64,000 bases of DNA from Pilibacter termitis (GCF_900167335.1 NZ_FUXI01000003.1:62001-126000), one strand, 5' to 3'. Numbered from the stretch's first letter, positions 7,631 to 15,084 are shown. Translations and numbers: made by a program. The notes: generated from the letters alone by a model not told the origin.

Positions 7631-9187
7631 ATGAAAAATAAAAAACTTATAACAGCATATTTTACATTATTATTATTAAGCGGACAAATGGCAATGGCGA
7701 AAGATGTGGCGAACACGACCACCAACAGTGAGCCAGCTACTTCCTCTACTAGCTCAAGTGGCACTAGCAACTCCTCTAGTAGTGAGAAAACGAGTAGTTC
7801 ATCAGAAAAAACATCCAGTTCAACGAGCAAATCAACAAGCAGTAGTTCTAAAAAGGAAACTTCTACGTCTAAGACAAGTACCTCCTCTACGAAAGCAAAA
7901 GAAGAGGAAAAAGGGACTGATGCGGTGAATGTTGGAAAAGAAGAAGCCCCTGATTATACAAAGCCGTCAGGTTACGTTGAGCCTCCTGTTATTGATGAAA
8001 ATCAAACGGATGATGTGTTTCAAAGTACGCTTTACACAACGCTAGAAGAATATTACAAAAAAACTTATCAAGAAATTCAAGTGAGGAAACTGGACGCCGA
8101 TGAAGCGATAAAAGCTGAAAAGGGCGTGTTTGCTGAATTTGAAACGTTCTTTAATGGTAAAAAAGAAAATTTGAATCAAAAGTTAGCTCCGTATAAATAC
8201 TTATTAGATGCGATCTCAAAGGAAGAGCAAAAACTTTTAGAGTTGCAAAAGAGTTTTTATGCCCAACTTGTTCTCAATAAAGAACTATTTTCAAGTGATG
8301 TCCTCTTTTTGTTACATTCTAAAGATGATGTGAAAAAGAGAAAAGCTGAACAAATGATGAAAGATGAATTGGATAAATATTTATTAAGCAATCCTATTAC
8401 GCTCACTTCGTCACAAGTTCGTATAGATTTAGAAGTTGCAAGAGAAAAAATTGATGAATTATCAAAGCGTTATGAGAAAGAAACAGCTCCTTTTAATCCA
8501 GAAAAACGTGGAATGGCACTTTTGAGAGAAGAACTTTTATCACGTAGAAAAAGAGTTTCAGATAAAGAGGCAGATAGAAATAGAATTAACCAAGATGAGG
8601 ATGCCTTACTTCGTAAAGTGGTAGCAAGTAAGAGTATCAAAGGTGAATTTCAATGGCCGCTGAAAACTCTTGATTTAGTGAGTAATTACGGTTATCGCCC
8701 AGAAGAGCCAATCGAAGGTGTAGGAACTTTCCATAATGGTGTAGACTTGGTAACACCAACAGGTACGCCTGTCTATGCAGCAATGGCAGGGGTAGTTTAT
8801 ACTGCAAGTCGAAACAATATTAGCGGAAACTATATTATTTTGCGTCATGCGAATGGCTATTATAGCTATTATGCACATTTGTCCGTGTTGCACGTTAAAC
8901 AAGGTCAAGTAGTAGATATTGGACAAGAAATTGCGAAAAGTGGTTCAACAGGAGCATCAACAGGTCCGCATTTGCACTTTGGACTTGCAAAAGGTGTTTG
9001 GGTTGATTTTGTAAATCCAATTGATGTAATGCCAAAGGAAAATGATAAAACGCAAAATGAAAAATTGCAACAAGCAGAAAAGAAAGTAACCAAAGAACAA
9101 TTAGAACAGGCACGTAGAGATATGTCTATTTTAACGAGCGAAGAAGTGCCAGACGGCTATCGTTTAGCAGTTGAGGCACCAAGATAG
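7631..9187 (+). CDS. Secreted M23 family cell-wall peptidase
   Basis: 518 residues from the ATG at 7631, chosen over an in-frame GTG at 7574 because GGAGTTAGGAG precedes it and a clean signal peptide follows (MKNKKLITAYFTLLLLSG ending near AMA-KD). Then come a Ser/Thr-rich linker of about 70 residues, a coiled-coil region (about 110-320), and a C-terminal LytM/M23 domain with FHNGVDLVTPTGTPVYA (Zn ligands His and Asp), YYAHL and GPHLHFGL (catalytic His pair). The metal ligands are intact, so it should cut peptidoglycan cross-links; the layout is that of division-associated hydrolases with a regulatory coiled coil. It is followed by a strong terminator and is probably monocistronic. Confidence 0.9.
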   Translation: MKNKKLITAYFTLLLLSGQMAMAKDVANTTTNSEPATSSTSSSGTSNSSSSEKTSSSSEKTSSSTSKSTSSSSKKETSTSKTSTSSTKAKEEEKGTDAVNVGKEEAPDYTKPSGYVEPPVIDENQTDDVFQSTLYTTLEEYYKKTYQEIQVRKLDADEAIKAEKGVFAEFETFFNGKKENLNQKLAPYKYLLDAISKEEQKLLELQKSFYAQLVLNKELFSSDVLFLLHSKDDVKKRKAEQMMKDELDKYLLSNPITLTSSQVRIDLEVAREKIDELSKRYEKETAPFNPEKRGMALLREELLSRRKRVSDKEADRNRINQDEDALLRKVVASKSIKGEFQWPLKTLDLVSNYGYRPEEPIEGVGTFHNGVDLVTPTGTPVYAAMAGVVYTASRNNISGNYIILRHANGYYSYYAHLSVLHVKQGQVVDIGQEIAKSGSTGASTGPHLHFGLAKGVWVDFVNPIDVMPKENDKTQNEKLQQAEKKVTKEQLEQARRDMSILTSEEVPDGYRLAVEAPR

Positions 9188-9191
9188 TCCA

Positions 9192-9224
9192 AAAAAGCGT
9201 TCATTTTCAAGATGAACGCTTTTT
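9192..9224 (+). terminator. Strong terminator after the M23 gene
   Basis: AAAAAGCGTTCAT pairs perfectly with ATGAACGCTTTTT over 13 bp with a 7-base loop; the T-run makes it a classic terminator, probably active in both directions. It marks the end of recognisable host genes on the left. Confidence 0.93.
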
Positions 9225-9842
9225 TGTAAGGGAGCCAGATATCAAGGGGAGGAGATATTCTGGCAATTGGGAGAAATATGTTTTCAAGCTACTATCAAGT
9301 AGGGAGACTTGATAATAACCATAGAAGTAAGCAAAATCAAAATAACCTTTTTAACTATATATATGATAATATTTTATTTATTAAAAAGGTTGATTGGACT
9401 CCGATAAAGCACGAAAAAAGAAATTTGAAACAACTAAAAAGCCTATCATATCGGTGCTTAAAGCCTGTTTTTCAACTTTTTCTAGTTTCAAGAACAACTT
9501 GAACCAATTTAAAAGACAACTTTCATTTTTTGCTTATTTATCTTTAATAAAATAAGTTTTTTATTATTATAAATCAAAAGGAAAAAGATAGCAACCTAGA
9601 GAAATACTTTTTTTGAAAAAATAATTTAAAAAAATGGAATTTGGGGTTGGAGGAGTTTAAGTATGGCTGAAAATGTTAGTTTTTAGCTGCATACCAAGGA
9701 AAAGTAAGTGTCTAGTATTTGGTTAGTGCGATAAACTCAATAATATCAAGGTTTAAGAGGACAAAGAAATTTGTCCTCTTTTTGACGTCTTAATAAATTC
9801 TTAATAATTTAAGTGAGAAGAAAATAGAAAAAATATTAGTTT
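9225..9842. other. Left edge of the mobile block: non-coding, candidate boundary
   Basis: About 620 very AT-rich bases without a convincing gene. Visible pieces: an inverted repeat GCCAGATATC (9234-9243) with GATATTCTGGC (9254-9264, one bulge); a 7-codon frame at 9663-9686 (MAENVSF) with a GGAGG site; a terminator-like hairpin AAGAGGACAAA/TTTGTCCTCTT (9752-9779) ending in five T; then TTGACG (9782-9787) with a weak -10 (TAATTT, 9805-9810) that could start the rep leader. No direct repeat matching the right edge was found by eye. Confidence 0.5.
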
Positions 9843-9891
9843 AACAAACGGCTAATAGGTAGCTCATGAGGTTCGATTCCTCACGTTTGTT
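9843..9891 (+). ncRNA. tRNA-like structure 1 (no anticodon arm), rep leader
   Basis: Acceptor-like stem AACAAACG (9843-9850) pairs with CGTTTGTT (9884-9891). Inside are a D-arm-like hairpin GCT-AATAGGT-AGC (9851-9863) with a GG in its loop, a 3-base linker, and a perfect T-arm: TGAGG, loop TTCGATT, CCTCA (9867-9883), stacked directly on the acceptor stem as in real tRNA. The anticodon arm is absent and there is no CCA. It is not a decoding tRNA. Confidence 0.75.
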
Positions 9892-9952
9892 TTGAGGGTT
9901 TCCTCAAATTTGACTGACAAACTTTCGTCATAATGACCGCCAACATTATGAC
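9891..9952 (+). promoter_or_regulatory. Two hairpins between the tRNA-like elements; second carries a CGCCAA loop
   Basis: TTTGAGG-GTTT-CCTCAAA (9891-9908) is a 7-bp hairpin. GTCATAATG (9927-9935) and CATTATGAC (9944-9952) form a 9-bp stem with loop ACCGCCAA. CGCCAA in this loop is the exact complement of the TTGGCG loop at 10037-10042. Confidence 0.7.
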
Positions 9953-9956
9953 ACTC

Positions 9957-10009
9957 GCAGATAACCTCAGAATATGGCTGAGTAGGGATGTTCGATTCAT
10001 CCTATCTGC
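9957..10009 (+). ncRNA. tRNA-like structure 2 (no anticodon arm), rep leader
   Basis: Acceptor-like 7-bp stem GCAGATA (9957-9963) with TATCTGC (10003-10009); two unpaired bases; D-arm CTCAG-AATATGG-CTGAG (9966-9982) with loop GG; 3-base linker; T-arm GGATG, loop TTCGATT, CATCC (9986-10002). The primary sequence differs from element 1 at most positions, but the same arms are kept and the same arm is missing. No CCA end is encoded. Confidence 0.78.
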
Positions 10010-10029
10010 TTTGAAAAATAAATTTAAAT

Positions 10030-10049
10030 ATTCTTCTTGGCGGAAGAAT
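10030..10049 (+). promoter_or_regulatory. TTGGCG-loop hairpin just upstream of the rep start
   Basis: A perfect 7-bp stem ATTCTTC/GAAGAAT presents the 6-base loop TTGGCG. It ends a few bases before the AGAAGG ribosome site of rep. The loop can pair with CGCCAA at 9938-9943, giving a kissing or pseudoknot contact that spans tRNA-like element 2. Confidence 0.7.
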
Positions 10050-10069
10050 TGGAAAGAAGGAAATTATCT

Positions 10070-11203
10070 ATGTCAGTCAAACGATTCAAAGAAAAAGGAT
10101 ACGAGAGTATCAACAGAGAGTTTTTGCAAAACAATGAATTAAGTTTGGAGGCACGTGGGTTGCTTTCGTATATGGAGAGTATGCCCAAAAACTACGTATT
10201 TCATAAGACTCAGCTTTATAGGTGCTTTGAAAAGAATAAAAAGACTTCCATTGAGAGGATTTGGAATGAGTTGTTAGAAGAAAATTATTTAGTTGCTTTT
10301 CGGAAACGTGAAGGAACGAAATATGAGTATGAATATTATTTTACTCAGGATAAATTTTCTATTTCTGATATTGAACAACTCTCAAAAGAGATGCTCGAAA
10401 ATGGTTATGAGATTGCTCCAAAGACAGCAAAAAGAAAATCCAAACCAAAAGAGCAACCAAAAACAAAGAAAACAGAAACCCTTGATACTAAAGGAAAAAA
10501 TTGGGGTGTTGATTTTCAACAGTCCAAAATGGACAGTCCAAAATCAACAGATAATAAATTAAATATAAAAAAATTAAATAGAAAAATAAATAATATCGAT
10601 ACAGTATCGAAACAGGAAGATATTCAAAATCCACCTATGGAAAAATCTCCTGTGGAAAATATAAAGGATGAAATGCCTACTTCCGAAATTTTATTGGGAC
10701 AAGAATTTCCATTCCTGACGAAAAAGACAATTCAGCTTTTGAGCAATTTTGGGGATGAAAGTAAAAATCTTATCAACAAAATCTACAATTCCAAACGAAA
10801 GGTGGAAAAAGATTTTAGTGTTGCATTATCTGCACGCAAAACAAAATCAGACGAAGAAAGACTCTTAGGGGACTTGTGGGACGTTGAAATTGAAATGCAA
10901 GTCAAAACACTTGTGTATAAGTATAAGACAAGTCATGACGAAGGGCGACCGATTCAAGACATAGGTGCTTATTTTTATAGCATGATGTATCTATTTTGGC
11001 AACAGGTGTTAATGAATGAGTTAGAGTTTGATTTGGACGAATTAATGAATTTTCGAGAGGTGACAATTGAACGACCAAACGAAAATAGTATTCGCTCGAT
11101 CTTGCAAATTCTTTTTTCCAAAAAGAAAACAAGGTCGGAAATGAATGACTTAATTAGCCAAAAAACAAAAGAAAATCAAATAACATTCGCATCAACGGTG
11201 TGA
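10070..11203 (+). CDS. Replication initiator-like protein with N-terminal winged helix
   Basis: 377 residues. The N-terminal 90 (FKEKGYESINREFLQ, LSLEARGLLSYMESMP, then NKKTSIERIWNELLEENYL) match the helix-turn-helix domain of plasmid and phage replication initiators of Gram-positives. A basic, Lys-rich linker follows (about 125-190) and a second, mostly helical domain of unknown detail. The start at 10070 has AGAAGG nine bases upstream; the TTG at 10037 lies in the leader hairpin loop and is rejected. Its position just before parA/prgO-like genes and just after a structured leader supports a plasmid-type rep role. It is not the RepA_N type of pAD1/pCF10. Confidence 0.75.
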   Translation: MSVKRFKEKGYESINREFLQNNELSLEARGLLSYMESMPKNYVFHKTQLYRCFEKNKKTSIERIWNELLEENYLVAFRKREGTKYEYEYYFTQDKFSISDIEQLSKEMLENGYEIAPKTAKRKSKPKEQPKTKKTETLDTKGKNWGVDFQQSKMDSPKSTDNKLNIKKLNRKINNIDTVSKQEDIQNPPMEKSPVENIKDEMPTSEILLGQEFPFLTKKTIQLLSNFGDESKNLINKIYNSKRKVEKDFSVALSARKTKSDEERLLGDLWDVEIEMQVKTLVYKYKTSHDEGRPIQDIGAYFYSMMYLFWQQVLMNELEFDLDELMNFREVTIERPNENSIRSILQILFSKKKTRSEMNDLISQKTKENQITFASTV

Positions 11204-11559
11204 ATGTTCGACCTTAGTAAGTCGTTAAACTGCTACGAACCGTGATTGCACGTGTGAATATTTGACAACTAAATACAACCAGCCCCCTGATTAAAACGAC
11301 TGCTTATACAAGGTATAGCAAGTTGTTTGCGTGCATCTATGGGATAAAAAAGAAATAAGGGAGCTGTGTAGGTAGAGTAATGAACTACCCCCAGATGCCA
11401 ACGAGGAACCCCTGACACAATCGCAAGATTGACTGTTAAGTGTCCGATGAGTTCGAGATCACAAGACTGCAAATCTCACGCAAGAAATACCGAGAAGGGC
11501 TACGTGCCACTTCCGACAAGTCAAGTACAGACTTAGAAAAAATCCTAAGGAGGAGAACA
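11204..11559 (+). other. Structured non-coding region between rep and the partition genes
   Basis: About 350 bases, richer in GC than the surroundings, without a gene. It shows an imperfect repeat (GTGTGAATGTTCGAC at 11200, GTGTGAATATTTGAC at 11251), a hairpin around ACTGCTTATAC/GTATAGCAAGT (about 11300-11324), GGTAG/CTACC (11371-11389), and ACCCCCAG-ATGCC-AACGAGG-AACCCC. It could be an origin, a regulatory RNA or a leader; I recognise none. An in-frame GTG at 11440 reaches the next gene but lacks a ribosome site. Confidence 0.4.
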
Positions 11560-11877
11560 ATGTACGAATTGAAACTATCAGACTTACGCCAACTAGCAAA
11601 ACACGGCAATGCAACAGCGAAAATGGGGCGAAAACACGCCTTTAAAATCGCTGAAATAAAAAAAGATGGGATATACATTCCAGAACAAAATGCCATTGTC
11701 GCAGGAAAAAAAGCAACCGTGAAAATCCGAGAGCCATTCCATAAGGCATATGCCCATATTATGACCGTGAAGTTAGGTCAAGTATTGCTGGCAGAACGCC
11801 GAAATAAAAAATTGGTTGCGACATGGAAATTTGAACAAATGCTTAAAGAAAAAAAGACAAGAAAGCAGGAGGCGTAA
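11560..11877 (+). CDS. Hypothetical basic protein upstream of parA
   Basis: 105 residues, starting at an ATG with AAGGAGGAG seven bases upstream. It is strongly basic (LRQLAKHGNATAKMGRKHAFKIAEI, then IREPFHKAYAHIMTVKLGQ and a Lys/Arg-rich end). A beta-rich centre with predicted exposed basic residues would suit nucleic-acid binding, but I do not recognise the family. The stop is 4 bases before parA, so it belongs to the partition operon. Confidence 0.7.
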   Translation: MYELKLSDLRQLAKHGNATAKMGRKHAFKIAEIKKDGIYIPEQNAIVAGKKATVKIREPFHKAYAHIMTVKLGQVLLAERRNKKLVATWKFEQMLKEKKTRKQEA

Positions 11878-11881
11878 GCAT

Positions 11882-12634
11882 ATGCAAATCATCACAGTGA
11901 ACGTAAACAAAGGCGGAGCAGGGAAAACAACATTTACACACAACTTCGCAGAATATTTAAGAAAAAATTATCGAGTGTTAGTGTTGGATTTTGACGACTC
12001 GGCAAATCTAACGAGCCGCTATGGGCAATTTCACGACTTACACCATACGATTATTGAATTGTTTGATCATGGTGTGGTTGAACCAATTGCCATTTCCAAA
12101 AATTTGGATTTAATTGCAGGTCATAGAGAAGTGGAATTGCTCAAAGAGCGGGTGCAAAGCAAACGCCGTAGAGAGTATCTTTTCGGCAAGTGGCTGGCAC
12201 AGAATATTCAAGAATTGCAATCGAAATATGATTATATCTTGATTGACACGGAGAATGACGAGGGGATTTTAACTCAAAATGCAATTATTACAAGCGATTT
12301 GGTTGTAGGGATTGCGGAGCCTCATAAGGATAACGTGACTGCTCTAGCTAATTTGCGTTCATTTGTGAATGATTTGAATGCCGATTTTGATATGAATACG
12401 CAACTTGTATTTGTAGCAAATAAAATCAATCGTTCCAAAGATAATTCAAAAGAATTATTAAAAAGTTTAAGCAAATTTACTGAATACGCTGGATACCTTC
12501 CAGACCGCACGTTGATTGCGGATGATGTAGCTATTTTTAATAAAAAAGTGGTATCAAAGAAAAACGCTCAAGACGTGGAACACGTGAGTGAATTGTTTGA
12601 AGTCATCCGTAAAAAAGTAGAGGGGGAAGTGTAA
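11882..12634 (+). CDS. parA: ParA-family partition ATPase (PrgP-like)
   Basis: 250 residues. VNVNKGGAGKTTFTHNFAEYL is the deviant Walker A box with the signature Lys, VLVLDFDDSANLT is Walker A', and YILIDTENDEGILTQNAI is Walker B, where the usual DxPP is replaced by DTEND. It would bind DNA non-specifically with ATP and move the element at cell division together with a DNA-binding partner. The ATG at 11882 is preceded by CAGGAGGCG. The start of the next gene overlaps its stop (GTAATGG), typical of parA/parB-type pairs. Confidence 0.88.
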   Translation: MQIITVNVNKGGAGKTTFTHNFAEYLRKNYRVLVLDFDDSANLTSRYGQFHDLHHTIIELFDHGVVEPIAISKNLDLIAGHREVELLKERVQSKRRREYLFGKWLAQNIQELQSKYDYILIDTENDEGILTQNAIITSDLVVGIAEPHKDNVTALANLRSFVNDLNADFDMNTQLVFVANKINRSKDNSKELLKSLSKFTEYAGYLPDRTLIADDVAIFNKKVVSKKNAQDVEHVSELFEVIRKKVEGEV

Positions 12635-12981
12635 TGGGGAAATTTGATAAATTTTTAGAGGCAGAAGAAACGAAAGAAACGTATGTTTCTTTACAAAGAA
12701 AAAAAGAGTTGCAACAAACTCAAAAGCCGAAAAGAAAGGCGAAAACAACAGGAAGTTCATTGAAATCCGTAAAGATGACGGAAGAAACGTATCAAATCTT
12801 GACTTTCCTAAAAATGAGTACAAGGAAGAAATATTTAGAGATTTTGGACGAGGCAATGAGTATGTATGCTGATGCGGAGGCACGAAGCAACCAAAACTTT
12901 CGAGCCATGAGAGCAATGTTGCGCGAAACGAACGAGGTAGCAAAAGGTCAAACAACGATTGAAGACTTTCTGGAAAAATAA
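12634..12981 (+). CDS. Small ParB/PrgO-like partition partner
   Basis: 115 residues, translationally coupled to parA by a one-base stop/start overlap. A basic N-terminal region (RKKELQQTQKPKRKAKTTG) precedes VKMTEETYQILTFLKMSTRKKYLEI, which resembles the DNA-binding domain seen in PrgO-type proteins of enterococcal plasmids; an acidic helical tail follows. By position it is the centromere-binding partner of ParA. Candidate binding sites are the AAAAGTAGAA palindromes, the first of which lies 33 bases after its stop; that pairing is conjecture. Confidence 0.7.
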   Translation: MGKFDKFLEAEETKETYVSLQRKKELQQTQKPKRKAKTTGSSLKSVKMTEETYQILTFLKMSTRKKYLEILDEAMSMYADAEARSNQNFRAMRAMLRETNEVAKGQTTIEDFLEK

Positions 12982-13013
12982 AATCGGTAGTCAAATCATT
13001 TACAAGGTGATGT

Positions 13014-13039
13014 AGAAAAGTAGAAAATTCTACTTTTCT
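13014..13039. repeat. Palindrome family P, copy 1
   Basis: AGAAAAGTAGAA-AA-TTCTACTTTTCT, a perfect palindrome with a 2-base centre, between the PrgO-like gene and the next gene. The core AAAAGTAGAA-nn-TTCTACTTTT recurs at 21519, 22982, 33526 (degenerate) and 36003, always between genes of the mobile block. Confidence 0.9.
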
Positions 13040-13134
13040 GATTGGAGAAAGGACAGATAAAATGAAGTGATGATAAGAAACTGATTGAAAAAGAAAAGAA
13101 GTGGTTAGAACGTGGGAGGTGTAGAAAATGAAAA

Positions 13135-13455
13135 TTGAATTTGAGGGAAAGTGATAGTGGAGTGACTCTATCTTTTTATGACAATAGCAAAGATACTATT
13201 ATCTTAGATGTGTTGATTAAGGAAGGGGAGGACATTAGAGAAAAGGCAAGGTTCTATTTCGAGAACTCAAAAAATAGCACTTTAACAGTATGTATAACAA
13301 ATAAACGTACTAAAGGACTTGAAACACGTAGAGTGCTTAAATTGAGAGCCGACACCTGTTATGTTAATCGCCTTATAGCCAGAAACAACCCTTATATTCA
13401 CGCAACAGGAAAACGAAGTTATGATACTATGTTTACGAAAAAAGACTTTAAATAA
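13135..13455 (+). CDS. Hypothetical protein, probable frameshift at its start
   Basis: The frame 13135-13455 encodes about 106 residues (SGVTLSFYDNSKDTIILDVL..., a Cys-containing beta-rich protein). It lacks its own good start: the only strong site, GGGAGGTGTAGAAA, serves an ATG at 13128 in another frame that stops after 8 codons (MKIEFEGK). A +1 shift at AAG-TGA would join MKIEFEGK to DSGVTLSFYDN. So either a TTG start is used with poor spacing, or the gene has an early frameshift or a programmed shift. I do not recognise the family. Confidence 0.55.
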   Translation: MNLRESDSGVTLSFYDNSKDTIILDVLIKEGEDIREKARFYFENSKNSTLTVCITNKRTKGLETRRVLKLRADTCYVNRLIARNNPYIHATGKRSYDTMFTKKDFK

Positions 13456-13491
13456 AAAAATAGAAAGGGATTAAAATGGAGGTGTTTATAA

Positions 13492-13692
13492 ATGGCATTT
13501 TTTGAAAATATATTTGACTTTGTATCTGACTTTTTGTCTGTTTATATCAAACTGTACGAAACATTTAAACCAGCTGTCATTAGTGCGTTTATTCTTTGTT
13601 TATTAATGCTAATAACTGACTATTTAAGGAAAAAGGCTGAAGAAGATAAACATAAAAAAAAGGCGAATTGTCATAACATAATTCAATTATAG
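13492..13692 (+). CDS. Small membrane protein of the mobile block
   Basis: 66 residues behind a GGAGGTG site. An N-terminal amphipathic part (FFENIFDFVSDFLSVYIKLY) is followed by one membrane span (PAVISAFILCLLMLITDYL) and a highly charged Lys-rich tail (RKKAEEDKHKKK). Holin- or anchor-like in shape only; no family recognised. It lies between short hypothetical genes in the region after partition. Confidence 0.6.
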   Translation: MAFFENIFDFVSDFLSVYIKLYETFKPAVISAFILCLLMLITDYLRKKAEEDKHKKKANCHNIIQL

Positions 13693-13765
13693 GGGGCAAG
13701 TTAATCTCAAAGCTCCAAAGAAAAAATGAGCAATGAAAAGAAAATATGATAGAATGGAGATAGCA

Positions 13766-14113
13766 ATGAAAGAGATAATCAAAAATGCAAATTTAGATAG
13801 TTTAATTAGGGAATGGATTGTAGAAGATAAAATTCGTCTTTCAGATATTCCCCGAAATTTGAGGATGGATTATTATTTTTATGGAGCAGCCTCACGTGCT
13901 GCTTATGGGAAAAAAGATGTGAAACGTTTTATAGAAGATGCTACCATTCAACTTTCAGATTTTCGCTATACTAAAAAAATAGGGCATTGGAATGCAAAAT
14001 GGCTGGGACATCTAATACATCATATTGTATTTATGGGAGAAAGTGAGTTTGCTGATAAAGATGAATATATAAGATTTTTTCACGAGCAAGAAGAATTTAA
14101 TAGAACTGAATGA
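13766..14113 (+). CDS. Hypothetical protein
   Basis: 115 residues from the ATG at 13766 (GGAG six bases upstream); in-frame ATGs at 13733 and 13754 have no ribosome site. The protein is aromatic-rich and soluble (WIVEDKIRLSDIPRNLRMDYYFYG, GHWNAKWLGHLIHH with several His). I do not recognise it. It stands alone between a membrane peptide and a surface protein; no function can be inferred. Confidence 0.65.
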   Translation: MKEIIKNANLDSLIREWIVEDKIRLSDIPRNLRMDYYFYGAASRAAYGKKDVKRFIEDATIQLSDFRYTKKIGHWNAKWLGHLIHHIVFMGESEFADKDEYIRFFHEQEEFNRTE

Positions 14114-14144
14114 AGAAAAGTAGAAAAAAATGGAGGAGAACAAA

Positions 14145-14960
14145 ATGGCGAAGAAATTTACGAAGAAACAGCTTTTTCTTATTGTAGGAACGGCACTTGT
14201 TGTAGCAAGTGTTGGGACTGGGATTGTCGTGCATAACAACAAAGCTGAGGCAGCTCGTGTTGCATTGGCGAAAGAAGATGCAGCGAAATACAAAAAGCTA
14301 CAAAAAGAGGTGGAGAAGACTATTCAGACAGCTTATGACACCAGAGGGCTAGAGATGATTGAGAAATCGAAAGAGCTAATTAAGAAACTCAAGAAATCAG
14401 ATAAAAAAGAGCCGACAGAGAAAATCCAAAAGCTAGAGAAATTCATTCAACAAGTGAAAGAAGCAGAGGCACTTGTAGTCATTGCTGAAAAGAGCAAGAA
14501 AGACGAAGATATTGCGAAAGCTCAGAAAGCAGTAGACGAAGAAAAAGACCCATACCTTGAAAACGATAAAAAAGGACACCAAGAGCGATTAGATAAGCTC
14601 AAAAAAGCAATTGCTGACGAGAAAGCAAAAAAAGCTGCGGAGGACAAGGCGAAAGCTGAGAAAGAAAAAGCCGAACAAGAGGCACTCAACGCAGCAAACG
14701 AGGCAAATCAAGCAGCTGAAACCGTTCAGGCAACGCAAGAGGAAAGCTATGAACCTGTTACTCCTCAAGTGTTTGTGCAACAAGGTGGTGGGTATACAGC
14801 TCCACAAGCTCCTGCAACGCCTGCACCCGCACCGAGTCAACCAAGTGGAAGTGGGAATGGTGGTGGAAATTCTTCTAATAATGGATATACTGGTGGAAAG
14901 ACACAAGAGGAAGATCAAAAGGAAATTAATGAAGCGGCGAAAGCTCGTCCCTTTGGTTAA
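14145..14960 (+). CDS. Exported coiled-coil protein with Pro/Gly-rich end
   Basis: 271 residues. A Lys-rich start and one hydrophobic segment (LFLIVGTALVVASVGTGIVV, about 9-28) act as signal or anchor. Residues about 35-190 form long charged helices rich in Ala, Glu and Lys (coiled coil). A flexible Pro/Gln/Gly/Ser-rich region follows (about 210-255). There is no LPxTG motif, so it is probably anchored by its N-terminal segment. The start at 14145 has GGAGGAG upstream; an ATG at 14130 does not. It probably has a surface or wall-spanning role near the adhesin and conjugation genes. Confidence 0.7.
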   Translation: MAKKFTKKQLFLIVGTALVVASVGTGIVVHNNKAEAARVALAKEDAAKYKKLQKEVEKTIQTAYDTRGLEMIEKSKELIKKLKKSDKKEPTEKIQKLEKFIQQVKEAEALVVIAEKSKKDEDIAKAQKAVDEEKDPYLENDKKGHQERLDKLKKAIADEKAKKAAEDKAKAEKEKAEQEALNAANEANQAAETVQATQEESYEPVTPQVFVQQGGGYTAPQAPATPAPAPSQPSGSGNGGGNSSNNGYTGGKTQEEDQKEINEAAKARPFG

Positions 14961-14977
14961 AAATTGAATATTAATAG

Positions 14978-15010
14978 AAACAGCTTTCAAGTGATTGAGG
15001 GCTGTTTTTT
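14978..15010 (+). terminator. Terminator after the coiled-coil gene
   Basis: AAACAGC pairs with GCTGTTT, with an inner TCAA/TTGA, followed by T. It separates the surface gene from the toxin-antitoxin operon. Confidence 0.8.
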
Positions 15011-15036
15011 AGTAAAAAAAGTCAAAAGAATAGGTG

Positions 15037-15064
15037 TTGATTATTATATCAAAAATGATATAAT
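15037..15064 (+). promoter_or_regulatory. Promoter and probable operator of the toxin-antitoxin operon
   Basis: TTGATT (15037-15042), 16 bases, TATAAT (15059-15064). An inverted repeat ATTATATC (15043-15050) / GATATAAT (15057-15064) covers spacer and -10 box, as expected for autoregulation by the HTH antitoxin. Confidence 0.75.
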
Positions 15065-15084
15065 ATAAATGAGGAGGTGTGAAA

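Noticed and set aside
9278..9502. 74-residue frame MFSSYYQVGRLDNN...
   Set aside because: Composition is that of AT-rich intergenic DNA, the ribosome site is poor and nothing in it looks like a protein domain.
9843..10009. Reading the tRNA-like folds as degraded tRNA genes or an att site in a tRNA
   Set aside because: Both lack the anticodon arm in the same way, keep perfect stems and have no CCA or neighbouring tRNA genes; decay of two genes would not leave matching structures.
10037..10069. TTG start extending the rep protein by 11 residues
   Set aside because: The TTG is the loop of the TTGGCG hairpin and has no ribosome site; the ATG at 10070 does.
11440..11559. GTG start extending the protein upstream of parA by 40 residues
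   Set aside because: No ribosome site at 11440, whereas AAGGAGGAG precedes the ATG at 11560.
12554..12994. 146-residue minus-strand frame
   Set aside because: It lies entirely opposite the coupled parA/prgO-like genes and has no plausible domains.
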